64,000 bases of DNA from Halobacteriales archaeon QH_7_66_36 (GTDB lineage: Archaea; Halobacteriota; Halobacteria; Halobacteriales; Haloarculaceae), in the NCBI GenBank assembly GCA_003021175.1, contig PXQV01000006.1:1-64000 (forward strand), given 5' to 3'. The translations under genes and the position numbers were made by a program. Below the pieces are notes generated by a model. That model did not search any database and had not been told where the DNA came from. It saw only the letters and a list, made by a program, of their open reading frames with translations. This document shows positions 34,219-43,123 of this stretch, one piece after another; positions within the stretch are counted from its first letter, which is position 1; the number at the start of each line of letters is the position of its first letter.

Positions 34219-35138
34219 TGGTCCCGTTACAGGCCAGCGCACCGGACGCCGTGGCGGCGTTTCTCGAACAGTTCGGCGTACCGGGGTCGCTCGCCGGACC
34301 CATCGCGGCCGCCGTCGTCTTCGTCGCCGTCCTCGTCGTCGTCTACTTCCTCGGGCGGTCGCTCGCTCGCCCGCTGACGAACCGCACGCTCGAACGGCGC
34401 GGCCTCGGCGAACACGCCAAGCGACCGATCCGGCGACTCGTCGGCATACTCGTCGGCTTCGTCGCCGTCTCGGTCGCCTTCGGACTGGCCGGCTTCGGGA
34501 ACTTTCTCCAGTCGCTGGCGACCGTCGCCGCCGCGGCCACGCTCGCCATCGGCTTCGCCATGCAGGACGTGGTGAAGAACTTCGTCAGCGGCGTGTTCAT
34601 CTACACCGACAAGCCGTTCCGCATCGGCGACTGGATCGAGTGGGGCGACAGACAGGGGATCGTCGAGGACATCTCGCTGCGCGTCTCGCGGGTCCGCACC
34701 TTCGACAACGAACTGCTAACGGTGCCGAACAGCCAACTCACCGACGGCGTCATCAAGAATCCCGTCGCGAAGGACAAACTCCGCCTGAAGTTCGTCTTCG
34801 GCATCGACTACGACGACGACATCGACGAGGCGACCGACATCATCGTCGAGGAGGCGCGAAGCCACCCGGAGATACTCGACGACCCGGAGCCGACCGTCCG
34901 TCTCACCGAGCTCGCAGACTCGTACGTCGGTCTCCAGTCGCGCATCTGGATCGACCAGCCCTCGCGAGCCGACTGGGTACGCACGCGCGGCGAGTTCATC
35001 ACGAACGTGAAACAGCGGTTCGACGACGCCGGCATCTCCATCCCGTTCCCGCAGCGGGCGCTCTCCGGCCGCTCGGCCGCGGCCGACGCGGTCCAGACGA
35101 AGGAGATTATCGAGAGCGAAGCGCCGGCAGACGACTGA
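34218..35138 (+). CDS. MscS-type mechanosensitive channel
   Basis: A 306-residue small-conductance mechanosensitive channel. Three membrane spans up to about residue 110; the pore-lining third span is ATVAAAATLAIGFAMQDVVKNFVSGV, rich in small residues as in MscS. The beta domain (120-180) has the FRIGDWIEWGDRQGIVEDISLRVSRVRT segment, followed by the C-terminal alpha/beta domain. It releases solute on hypo-osmotic shock. The first base of its ATG is the last base of the preceding stop codon. Confidence 0.93.
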   Translation: MVPLQASAPDAVAAFLEQFGVPGSLAGPIAAAVVFVAVLVVVYFLGRSLARPLTNRTLERRGLGEHAKRPIRRLVGILVGFVAVSVAFGLAGFGNFLQSLATVAAAATLAIGFAMQDVVKNFVSGVFIYTDKPFRIGDWIEWGDRQGIVEDISLRVSRVRTFDNELLTVPNSQLTDGVIKNPVAKDKLRLKFVFGIDYDDDIDEATDIIVEEARSHPEILDDPEPTVRLTELADSYVGLQSRIWIDQPSRADWVRTRGEFITNVKQRFDDAGISIPFPQRALSGRSAAADAVQTKEIIESEAPADD

Positions 35139-35205
35139 GCCGCGGTCTATCTATTCGTCCGACTCGCGCCAGACCACCGCGCGTCGAGGCTCCGTACCCG
35201 AAAGG

Positions 35206-35213
35206 GATATAAG
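35206..35213 (+). promoter_or_regulatory. TATA box of the SRP RNA gene
   Basis: GATATAAG lies about 26 nt before the expected 5' end of the 7S RNA, fitting an archaeal promoter. Confidence 0.6.
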
Positions 35214-35234
35214 CCGAAGCGGGGTATCTTCCGG

Positions 35235-35545
35235 TGGACTAGGCCGGGCGGTTAGGCCCCGCTCGTCACCCGCACTATGGTCTTCAGCGGGGGCCGAATC
35301 CCGGGCACGTGCGACCCGCCCAGTACGGGCCCCGGGAGCCAACGTCGAAACCTCGTCCCACGAGGGCAGCGGTCCGCGTACCGGCCCCTGCAGGGGAGCC
35401 GTGACGCGGTTGATCGCGGGCAATCCGTCAGGCACGGAAGTGAGCAGCGGACCCGTGGACACCTGTCGCCCGTGGGGTCGCGGGGTGGAGGAGGCAACCG
35501 GGACTCCCCGTGCTGGAACGGTCGGGCAACTCCGGGCGTCCGTTT
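35235..35545 (+). ncRNA. ffs: Signal recognition particle 7S RNA
   Basis: About 311 nt, matching the size of haloarchaeal 7S RNA. The 5' domain has GGCCGGGCGGTTAGGCCCC. The SRP54-binding helix 8 region is clear: GTCAGGCACGGAAGTGAGCAGC near 35430-35451, holding the GGAA tetraloop and the AGCAG asymmetric loop. Long complementary arms such as GGGCCCCGGGAG support helix 5. GGAC at 35236 can pair with GTCC at 35538 to close helix 1. Ends are approximate (about 5 nt). Confidence 0.9.
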
Positions 35546-35652
35546 CTAAACTCCGAGCCGACGGCTCGTCGAGCAGGGAAGAGCGGCGCGTGTCGGGTCG
35601 TGTTGCTCGTGACCGTCGATGTGCTACGTCAGTCAACATATCAGGTTGTGGG

Positions 35653-35990
35653 GTAGTGTTCAGCTACGCGGGGCGTCGCTCGACTGTGCAACCGCAGTGG
35701 TGGGACTGAAGGGGGCCGTTATCGGCGGCTTCGCCGCCGATTGCTCGGGAGAGCGTCGCTCTCCCGGTGGTCGGTACGGGAAACCCGGCGTTCGGAAGAC
35801 GCGGAGCGTCTTCCGCAGCCCAGCAGCAATCTGCGATTTCTGCGGACGACGCAAGCAGTGAGGTGGCGGAGCCACCTCGGGCAGTCGGCGCGGAGCGCCG
35901 ACGACAGCGAGGCGACGCCGTCGCCTCGGCCCGCTCGCGCGGGGCAACCGGTCCGCGCTGCGCGCGACCGCACCGACCGGGGGCTTTCTC
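35653..35990 (-). repeat. Dispersed hairpin-array element, copy D (longest, nine hairpins)
   Basis: A 338-nt copy in the opposite orientation to A-C, between SRP RNA and tRNA-Val. Perfect hairpins in order: 35723-35739 (7 bp, loop TTC), 35746-35766 (9 bp, GTC), CGGG-AAA-CCCG near 35777, 35793-35815 (10 bp, GGA), 35828-35838 (4 bp, TGC), 35860-35878 (8 bp, GGA), 35884-35902 (8 bp, GGA), 35908-35928 (9 bp, GCC), and a CCCGC/GCGGG pair next to it. The GGGGGCTTTC end is the complement of the left end of copy B. The rest of 35546-36071 holds nothing recognised. Confidence 0.85.
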
Positions 35991-36071
35991 CACTTCGTTG
36001 GCTGCCTAGTCCCCCGGAGTCACTCCTCGCTGAACACTATTACTGCGGCCCGGAGAAACCTTATAACCGGA

Positions 36072-36146
36072 TGGGTTCGGGCAGATTTGAACTGCCGATC
36101 TCCTCCATGTCAAGGAGGTGTCATAACCGACCTAGACCACGAACCC
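36072..36146 (-). tRNA. tRNA-Val (GAC)
   Basis: 75-nt cloverleaf. The acceptor stem GGGTTCG/CGAACCC is closed with discriminator A; anticodon stem CCTCC/GGAGG with loop TTGACAT gives anticodon GAC (valine). The T arm has GTTCAAATC. No intron and no encoded CCA. Confidence 0.97.
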
Positions 36147-36336
36147 TCTTGTGAGTTCAATATTGAGTAGCCCGGTGGTACAATTGAAGGTTTCGAATCG
36201 GGGACCGTGCGAGCGGCGAGTCGTGTGACGATCGGACGCCGTCCGCGACTCGAACGCCTGATGCGAGAGGTTCCAACGCAGGGACCGCATCCGCCACCCG
36301 CGCAGCAGTCGCGCACCCTGACCGCACCACACGCAG

Positions 36337-36630
36337 GAGTGCCCAAATAAACGGATCGTCGCTCGGTCAAGAAACCGTGCTGGGTGGGAGTGAAAGGGGC
36401 CAGTCGCTCGATTCGGCTCCGGCGTTCGGAAGACGCGGTGCGTCTTCCGCAGCCCAGCAGCAATCGAAGATTTCTGCGGACGACACAAGCAGTGAGGTGG
36501 CAGAGCCACCTCGGGCAGTCGGCGCGGAGCGCCGACGACAGCGAGGCGACGCCGTCGCCTCGGGCCGCTCGTGCGGCACCGCCGCGCGAGGACACCGCAG
36601 GCGGGAGCGGCGCGACCGACGGGGACCGCA
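36337..36630 (-). repeat. Dispersed hairpin-array element, copy E
   Basis: Opposite-orientation copy in the 618-nt gap between tRNA-Val and the fused hydratase gene. It lacks the first two hairpins of copy D. It keeps 36427-36449 (10 bp, loop GGT), AATC-GAA-GATT near 36462, 36494-36512 (8 bp, AGA), 36518-36536 (8 bp, GGA), 36542-36562 (9 bp, GCC), and a final GCCGC/GCGGC pair. In the remaining 36631-36764 only a presumed promoter region for the next gene is expected; no clear TATA box was found. Confidence 0.85.
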
Positions 36631-36764
36631 GCGAGCCCATCGAGTCGAGCGTGCAGGGGCTTCCAAACCTGTCGCCGCTCCGTTCGCCGCAACTCTACGG
36701 CTTCACTAAACAGCACCGTCCTGCCGACGGAAACGTTGAAGCGCACGACGTGTCAGGCGTCAGT

Positions 36765-38738
36765 ATGCAGTTCGAGGACATCGAGACGGTCGCGGTGCTC
36801 GGCGCCGGCAACATGGGCCACGGCATCGCGGAGGTGGCCGCGCTGGCCGGCTACGAGGTGACGCTGCGAGACATCGAGGAGAAGTTCGTCGAGAGCGGCT
36901 ACGAACAGATCGTCTGGTCGCTGGACAAACTCGCCGAGAAGGAGCAGATCGGGCCCGAGGAGGCCCAAGCTGCCAAGGAGCGGATCACACCGCTGGTCGA
37001 TGTCGAGGCGGCCGTCGGGGACGCCGACGTCATCATCGAGGCCGTCCCCGAGCAGATGGACATCAAGAAGGACGTGTACAGCGAGGTCGAAGAGCACGCT
37101 CCCGGCCGAGCGGTCTTCGCGACGAACACCTCCTCGCTGTCGATCACGGAACTCTCGGAGGTGACCGACCGCCCGGAGCAGTTCTGCGGGATGCACTTCT
37201 TCAATCCGCCGGTGCGGATGCAGCTCGTTGAGGTCATCGAGGGCGACCACACGAGCACGGAGACCATCGACGCCGTCGACCGACTCGCCGAGTCGTTCGG
37301 CAAGGCTCCCGTTCGCGTCCACGAGGACTCGCCCGGCTTCATCGTCAATCGGGTGCTCGTTCCGCTGATGAACGAGGCCTGTTGGCTCGTCACGGAAAAC
37401 GACGCAACGGTCGCCGAGGTCGACTCCACGGCGAAATTCGACATGGGTCTCCCGATGGGTATCTTCGAACTCGGCGATCAGGTCGGCAACGACGTCACCT
37501 ACCACGTCCTCGAGTATCTCCGCGAGGTGCTCGGCACCGCCTACGAACCCGCTCCGTTCCTCGTGGAGACGGTCGAGGCCGAACGCTACGGGCAGAAGAC
37601 GGGCAACGGGTTCTACAACTACGAGAACGGCGGGGTCGACATTCCGACGAACGCGGGCACCGAGGCGATCAGAGAGCGACTCGTCGCCGTCACGGCTAAC
37701 GAAGTTGGTCACCTCGTCGAAGCGGGCGTCTCGAACCCGGACGATATCGACGAGGCCGTCATGCTCGGTGCTGGCTTCCCGGAGGGTCCAGCGAAGATGG
37801 CCGACGACGTGGGACTCTCGCGACTGGTCGACACGCTCGGAGATCTCCACTCGGACCGGAACCACCCGCGCTTCGAAGTCAGCGACGCACTCCGTGAGGC
37901 TGCCGAAATCGGCGGCTTCCACGCCGAGGAGGAGGGGGTCGTCGAGGCGGAGACGGAGTTCTCCACGCTCGAACTCCGCTATCCGGGCGACATGGTCGGC
38001 CAGATCGTGCTCTCGCGGGAGGCGCGCATGAACACGATCAATCAGACCATGCTCGACGAACTCCGCGAGGCGCTCGACACGTTCGAGGCCGACGACGACG
38101 TGCGAGCGGTCCTCGTCACCGGAACGGGGGCTCGCGCCTTCTCCGCCGGCGCGGACGTTACCTCCATGGCGTCCTCCGCGGAGCCGCTGGAGGGCGTCGA
38201 ACTCTCGCGGAAGGGCCAGTCCGCCTTCGGTGCCTTCGAGGCGTCGCCGCTCCCGGTCGTCGCCGGCATCGACGGCTTCGCGCTCGGCGGCGGCTTCGAA
38301 CTCGCGATGTGCTGTGATTATCGGCTCGCATCCAAGCGGTCGGAACTCGGTCTTCCCGAGCACAACCTCGGCCTGCTCCCCGGGTGGGGTGGCACGCAGC
38401 GTCTCCAGCGTCTCGTCGGCATGTCACGCGCGAAGGAGATCGTCTTCACCGCCGAGCGGTACGACGCCGAGACGATGTACGAGTACGACGTCGTCAACGA
38501 GGTCGTCCCCAACGACGAGTTCGACGAGCGGGCCCACGAACTCGCCGCCGACTTTGCCGCCGGTCCGCCCGTCGCCCGCGACCTCACGAAACAGGTGATG
38601 CTCAAGGGCGCGGAGGATATCGACGCCGGTCTCGAACTCGAAGCCCAAGCGTTCGGTCACCTCCTCGGCACCGACGACCTCATGGAGGGGATCACCGCGT
38701 TCATGGGCGACGACGAACCCGAGTTCGAGGGAGAATAA
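36765..38738 (+). CDS. Fused 3-hydroxyacyl-CoA dehydrogenase / enoyl-CoA hydratase
   Basis: A 657-residue bifunctional fatty-acid beta-oxidation enzyme. Residues 1-300 are the NAD-dependent dehydrogenase: Rossmann motif VLGAGNMGHGIAE near 11-23, NTSSLSITEL, and HFFNPPVRMQLVEVI. Residues 300-390 are the C-terminal dimerisation part with KTGNGFYNYENG. Residues 400-657 are a crotonase fold with ARAFSAGADVTSM and the oxyanion/catalytic LPEHNLGLLPGWGGTQRL. The order is reversed relative to bacterial FadB and matches archaeal fusions. It converts enoyl-CoA to 3-oxoacyl-CoA; no thiolase is nearby. Confidence 0.93.
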   Translation: MQFEDIETVAVLGAGNMGHGIAEVAALAGYEVTLRDIEEKFVESGYEQIVWSLDKLAEKEQIGPEEAQAAKERITPLVDVEAAVGDADVIIEAVPEQMDIKKDVYSEVEEHAPGRAVFATNTSSLSITELSEVTDRPEQFCGMHFFNPPVRMQLVEVIEGDHTSTETIDAVDRLAESFGKAPVRVHEDSPGFIVNRVLVPLMNEACWLVTENDATVAEVDSTAKFDMGLPMGIFELGDQVGNDVTYHVLEYLREVLGTAYEPAPFLVETVEAERYGQKTGNGFYNYENGGVDIPTNAGTEAIRERLVAVTANEVGHLVEAGVSNPDDIDEAVMLGAGFPEGPAKMADDVGLSRLVDTLGDLHSDRNHPRFEVSDALREAAEIGGFHAEEEGVVEAETEFSTLELRYPGDMVGQIVLSREARMNTINQTMLDELREALDTFEADDDVRAVLVTGTGARAFSAGADVTSMASSAEPLEGVELSRKGQSAFGAFEASPLPVVAGIDGFALGGGFELAMCCDYRLASKRSELGLPEHNLGLLPGWGGTQRLQRLVGMSRAKEIVFTAERYDAETMYEYDVVNEVVPNDEFDERAHELAADFAAGPPVARDLTKQVMLKGAEDIDAGLELEAQAFGHLLGTDDLMEGITAFMGDDEPEFEGE

Positions 38739-38850
38739 ATGGGATAAACCCGTTGTTCGGGCATCCCACAGCGGGCGAAGCGACCTACTTGAATTTTTAG
38801 TACTGCTCGGGGGCTCGCATTGAGATAGTTCTCGACCGTGTACTTGTTTC

Positions 38851-39534
38851 GTGTCCCGGCAGTATCACGATGCGACGTGGCTGGACGAGCAGTATCACGG
38901 CAATGGGAAGACGCAACGCGAGATCGCGGAAGAATGCGATGTCTCACCGAAAGCGATCCGTGACTGGATGAAGCGACACGGTATCGAGAGACGAGAGGTT
39001 CGCGGTGAGAATCACGGACTGTACGGCGAGGAGCGCGACGACGAGGTAAGAAAGAAAATCTCCGATACGATGGAAGGTCGCGAGACGGACGAGGAGTGGC
39101 GAGATAAGATTGCCGAGGCTCACACCGGAGCCACGCTCCCGAAGGGCGTCCGTGAACGGATCTCCGATTCACTCGATGGCGTGGCGAAGTCGGAGGAGAC
39201 GAAACGGAAGATGAGCGAAGCACGCCGGGGGGAGAAGACCCCGAGGTACGTCGACGGGGAGAGCGGATACTACGGGTCGGAGTGGCTGTTCGCTCGGCGA
39301 CAGGTGAAAGAGCGCGACGAAGTGTGTCAGACTTGTAGTGCTGACGATATCGAGGCCCAACTAGAAGTACACCACATTGTCCCGTTCAATCGGTTCAGGC
39401 AAGCCGAGTGCGTCGATGTATCCGACGGACACGACCTCTCGAACCTCGTTCTCCTCTGTCGGGATTGTCATATGCGAGCCGAACACGGTGACCGCTCGTT
39501 CGAATCGGGAATCGAGGACCCCCTCGACGACTGA
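38851..39534 (+). CDS. HNH endonuclease with NUMOD3-like repeats (homing-type)
   Basis: A 227-residue free-standing endonuclease. A helix-turn-helix at 21-42 (TQREIAEECDVSPKAIRDWM) is followed by three NUMOD3-like repeats at about 53-130 (VRKKISDTMEGRE, ERISDSLDG, KRKMSEARRGE), which in homing enzymes contact DNA. The HNH nuclease is at 159-210 with zinc knuckles CQTC and CRDC, LEVHHIVPF and NLVLLCRDCH. Composition is less GC-rich than neighbours, suggesting transfer. It starts at a GTG and ends 47 nt before an intron-containing tRNA gene. Confidence 0.85.
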   Translation: MSRQYHDATWLDEQYHGNGKTQREIAEECDVSPKAIRDWMKRHGIERREVRGENHGLYGEERDDEVRKKISDTMEGRETDEEWRDKIAEAHTGATLPKGVRERISDSLDGVAKSEETKRKMSEARRGEKTPRYVDGESGYYGSEWLFARRQVKERDEVCQTCSADDIEAQLEVHHIVPFNRFRQAECVDVSDGHDLSNLVLLCRDCHMRAEHGDRSFESGIEDPLDD

Positions 39535-39581
39535 ATGTAGATGATAGCGTTTATATTTGACCGTCGCCCATACGAATATGT

Positions 39582-39692
<111 letters not shown>

Positions 39693-40067
39693 CCTCTCGT
39701 TTCTCACCGGCGAGCGACTGCTGGATCCGTGCAGAGGCTCACGACGCGCCAGTTCTCGTCTCAAACTGCATTATATAATCGACCACTATGTACGTAGCAA
39801 GAGCACTGTTTACCTCCCAACTCGCTACCCTCAACTGGCCTGCCCCCCATGGCCGACAGAGGCACCGGCGTATGCGCTCGTTCTCCCTTGGCGGCCCCCA
39901 TTCGGGCGCATACGTTCGAGTTTGCCCCGGCGTTTCGAGAGCACGTCGAACGGTCACCGAACGAACGAGCCGGGTGACCGGCGACTCTTCAAGACGAGCT
40001 TTCGGTGACCTCTCGCCCGAACCGAACCGGATCGCGGTGACGGGGTCGTGAACCGTCGTCTGCCGGC
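39693..40067. other. Intergenic region with an inverted repeat and TATA-like box
   Basis: A 375-nt gap between tRNA-Glu and the cryptochrome gene. It holds a TATA-like ATTATATAATC near 39771 and a perfect 10-nt inverted repeat GGTCACCGAA (39952-39961) / TTCGGTGACC (40001-40010), with a further GGTGACC at 39973. Short ORFs here, such as 39849-39977 and 39788-40051, have no recognisable features and are not called. Confidence 0.4.
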
Positions 40068-41492
40068 TCAGTGCATCCGATACCACTCTTCGACGTCCAG
40101 CATCGGCGCAGGATAGTCGATACCGATCTGGACGCCGTACTCCGCCTGTTCGCGCTCGCTCAGTCGCCACGGCCGATGGGCGTACTCGGTCGGGAGGTCG
40201 TCGAGTTCGGGGAGCCAGTGGGTGATGTAGTCGGCGTCGCTGTCGTAGCGTTCGCCCTGTCCGAGCACGTTGAAGTAGTTGTCGCGCGAGTCGTTGCCGA
40301 CGCCGGCCTGATACGCCCAGTTGCCCCAGTTCGAGCAGACGTCGTAGTCGACGAGTCGCGACTCGAAGTATGCCGCGCCCCACCGCCAGTCGATGCCGAG
40401 CACGTCCGCGAGGAAGGAGGCGGCGTTCTGCCGGCCGCGGTTGCTCATGTAGCCCGTCCGGTTCAGCTCGCGCATGTTCGCGTCGACGAACGGCACGCCG
40501 GTTTCGCCGTCGGCCCAGCGCCGGAGGGCGGCCTCGTCGCGCCGCCACCGCTTGTCCACGCCACGGATCCCCCCATCGGCGAAGAAGTCAGACCCGTGTT
40601 TGATGAACTGGAACTGGAAGAAGTCGCGCCACAGCAGTTCGAAGACGAGCCAATAGGTAGAGTCGTTGGCGACCCGCTCGGACTCGTAGCGGTCCACCTC
40701 CTCGGATACGTACCGCGGCGAGAGACACCCCTGCGCGAGCCACGCGGAGAACTTCGAGGAGAAGTCTTCGCCCAGTAGCCCATTGCGCGTCTTCTTGTAC
40801 CGGCGGAGGTTGTCGTCGTCCCAGATGTACTCCTGAAGGCGTTCGCGACCGGCGGTTTCGCCGCCGCGCGGGTCGACTGCTGCACGGTCGTCGACCGACG
40901 GCCCTGACACGCCGAGGTCGGCGAGCGACGGCAGCTCGCCGGGATCGAACGCCGGCGTCGAGACACTTGTGGGCGTCTCGACCGTCTCCCGGACCCTGGC
41001 GTTCCGCTCGACCTCCTTGCGCCACGGCGTGTACGTGTCGTTGATATCGTCGACCGGCGTGGGGAGGTCGTTGATGTGGTACAGTGTGTGGGTCCAGAAC
41101 CGCTCGACGCGGATCTCGCGGTCTGCGAGCGCCGACCGCGTCGCGTTCTCGACGGTCAGCTCCTCCGTCGCGGGGTGGGTTCCGAAGTACACCGCGTCGG
41201 CCCCAAACTGCTCTGCGACCGACGGCACGACCGACGACGGGTCGCCGTGTCTGACGAGCAGATCACCGCCCCGCGCTCGCAGACTCGCGCGCAGGTCGCC
41301 CACGCTCTCACGGACGAACTCGGCGCGATACGGCCCGGTCTTGGGCTCGTCGACGTACCGCGATGGCGCGTACTCGTCCGGGTCGAAGACGTACAGCGGT
41401 ACGACCTGCTCCGCGTCGGCGAGCGCGCGTGCGAGCGTCTCGTTGTCGTGGAGTCGCAGGTCGCGGCGGAACCAGACGACGGCAGTGTCCAT
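40068..41492 (-). CDS. DASH-type cryptochrome / photolyase
   Basis: A 474-residue flavoprotein of the cryptochrome/photolyase family. N-terminal photolyase domain begins AVVWFRRDLRLHDNETLARA. The FAD domain includes the CRY-DASH hallmark TRNGLLGEDFSSKFSAWLAQGCLSPR, WLVFELLWRDFFQFQF, and GTGVPFVDANMRELNRTGYMSNRGRQ-type substrate pocket (here ETGVPFVDANMREL, then YMSNRGRQNAASFL). Relatives repair cyclobutane dimers in single-stranded DNA and may also act in light sensing. The ATG at 41492 starts right at the domain. Confidence 0.92.
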   Translation of the reverse strand: MDTAVVWFRRDLRLHDNETLARALADAEQVVPLYVFDPDEYAPSRYVDEPKTGPYRAEFVRESVGDLRASLRARGGDLLVRHGDPSSVVPSVAEQFGADAVYFGTHPATEELTVENATRSALADREIRVERFWTHTLYHINDLPTPVDDINDTYTPWRKEVERNARVRETVETPTSVSTPAFDPGELPSLADLGVSGPSVDDRAAVDPRGGETAGRERLQEYIWDDDNLRRYKKTRNGLLGEDFSSKFSAWLAQGCLSPRYVSEEVDRYESERVANDSTYWLVFELLWRDFFQFQFIKHGSDFFADGGIRGVDKRWRRDEAALRRWADGETGVPFVDANMRELNRTGYMSNRGRQNAASFLADVLGIDWRWGAAYFESRLVDYDVCSNWGNWAYQAGVGNDSRDNYFNVLGQGERYDSDADYITHWLPELDDLPTEYAHRPWRLSEREQAEYGVQIGIDYPAPMLDVEEWYRMH

Positions 41493-41656
41493 ACCGACGG
41501 CAGGGACGCCGGAAGCAAAGCCGTACTGGAAGGCGAAGCGAGCGGGTCGTTACACCACGGCGAACGCATTAGCGGACGACTCGTCCGACTTCAATAAAAC
41601 ACGGATCCGTTGAGCTACAAAGGTCACCGATTTGCTACGAATTAGTGGTACGTTTC

Positions 41657-42067
41657 CTACGAGTGCCCGGTAGTCTCGAGACCTTCACACGGCTTGATAA
41701 AATATGTGATGTTCTGATTCGAAGTTACAGTCACTCTCGTTACGGCTTGTTCACATATTGGTCTTGTTCTAAATACCACGGACTGGCTTTCGAGCGATAC
41801 AAATACCCGATACAGGTCCCTCGTCTGGAATACTTCCACAGAGCGATTTGAATTCGCCTGAATTGTAAGATTAGAGCTGAAATAGGATTCCTCCTGAGTG
41901 TTTAGTTCCTCTGTTTCGCCTAGATGGTATCTGTAGGCAGCAATTTGTAGATGTACTGTCTCTGAGGAATCATTCTGGAGAGAAAGGTTTGGGCTGGGTG
42001 ATGTACTATTGACGCAGCCTGCCGAGACGGTCAAGAGAAACAGCATGATTATTATCAGCCGTCTCAT
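41657..42067 (-). CDS. Putative lipoprotein of an AT-rich island
   Basis: A 136-residue protein with a hydrophobic N-terminus and lipobox TVSAGC near residue 18, so it is likely lipid-anchored outside the cell. The mature part is beta-rich, with many Ser/Thr/Asn residues and several N-x-S/T sites (for example NSTS, NDSS, NLTI). Its base composition is much lower in GC than flanking genes, pointing to recent acquisition. No family recognised. Confidence 0.65.
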   Translation of the reverse strand: MRRLIIIMLFLLTVSAGCVNSTSPSPNLSLQNDSSETVHLQIAAYRYHLGETEELNTQEESYFSSNLTIQANSNRSVEVFQTRDLYRVFVSLESQSVVFRTRPICEQAVTRVTVTSNQNITYFIKPCEGLETTGHS

Positions 42068-42222
42068 AACACTATCTGCTTGCTCTCATTTAATATGCCT
42101 TGTGGAGGCGTCCATCTCAAGATTGAATATGCTTGTAGATGAGGCAAATTAGAATTTTTGCCAATAGATTAATATTACTACAGATGATTAAGAATAATGT
42201 GAGGTGACCTGAAATAGTTGAC

Positions 42223-42942
42223 ATGGCAATATGGGCGGCGTACGACGACGCGAATCCCGAGGACCGAACAGTAGATGCAGTCGATGACCTAATTAATGAA
42301 ATCGAGTCAAGGACATCACATACTGCGACAAGATTAGGGGTTATCGGTATTATAAGTGACTATCTCTATAAGGACCGTTCCGATGTGAGTTCAAATGATG
42401 AACAAACGTTCCGTAATGCTGCGGACTATATCGAAGAAGAAACTGACTCTGGTACATATATACAAGATCACGACCATCTCTTGGTCGGGCGTGAGGAAGG
42501 CATAGAAGGATGGGGCGACGGACCATTCAGCTATACTATGGGCGATGGTGATACAGTGTTTGGTGGTAACCACTTCATATCCGTCGGAGGTTACTATGTT
42601 GCGCGGAATATTGGGATGCATGAGCTACTCCATCCTAAGCCGATTTTCGCCTCCCATAACGACGGTTCTGTTGGTATAGACGCAAGTTACCAAATTGACG
42701 ATGTATCACCCATGGCTACATCATATACGTATAATGATGATGGGAGTAAGTGCGATACAGAGATTTGTGGGGGAACAACTTTAATTGAGTCGTGCGGGAG
42801 CGGAACAATCCCCGATACTCTGTGCGGTCAGAATAACTATGCATTCGAGTTTGACACCGACTGTCCCATTCACACGAAGCCACTGAGTGATTGTACATTA
42901 GACAAGGTGGAAAATAATCTGGGGGATTTCGCCAATAGATGA
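42223..42942 (+). CDS. Putative zinc metalloprotease, metzincin-like
   Basis: A 239-residue protein with HELLH at 133-137, His145 as possible third ligand, and a Met-turn-like VSPMATSY at 161-168. HExxH plus a Met-turn is the metzincin pattern, though spacing between the second and third histidine is longer than usual. Six cysteines in the last 65 residues could form disulfides, suggesting an extracellular enzyme, yet no signal peptide is seen, so the N-terminus may be truncated. Low-GC, in the same island as the lipoprotein. Sequence outside the motifs is not recognised. Confidence 0.5.
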   Translation: MAIWAAYDDANPEDRTVDAVDDLINEIESRTSHTATRLGVIGIISDYLYKDRSDVSSNDEQTFRNAADYIEEETDSGTYIQDHDHLLVGREEGIEGWGDGPFSYTMGDGDTVFGGNHFISVGGYYVARNIGMHELLHPKPIFASHNDGSVGIDASYQIDDVSPMATSYTYNDDGSKCDTEICGGTTLIESCGSGTIPDTLCGQNNYAFEFDTDCPIHTKPLSDCTLDKVENNLGDFANR

Positions 42943-43123
42943 AAACCGCTGGCGTGTTCGCAAGTGTCTCAACCCTGCCGTACAGTAGCTAAACTATCCG
43001 GCACCGACGTGTTGAACTTGATGACGAAATCGACCTGAATCGGCGGTAGACTCAGCGTGCCATCAGCTAGTGTTGATAGCGTTGGATATCGAAATAGAAT
43101 AGCCGAGGGAGAGCGGCACGGAC

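Noticed and set aside
35546..36071. Several open frames over repeat copy D on both strands.
   Set aside because: They follow the palindromic repeat and appear likewise in copy E; no domain features.
36384..36764. Upstream extension of the hydroxyacyl-CoA dehydrogenase frame to 36384.
   Set aside because: The extension translates hairpin-repeat DNA; the enzyme starts at 36765 just before its Rossmann fold.
39788..40051. An 87-codon open frame after a TATA-like box near the tRNA-Glu gene.
   Set aside because: Composition is Arg/Ser-rich without conserved features, and it is mostly the shadow of the repeat-containing gap.
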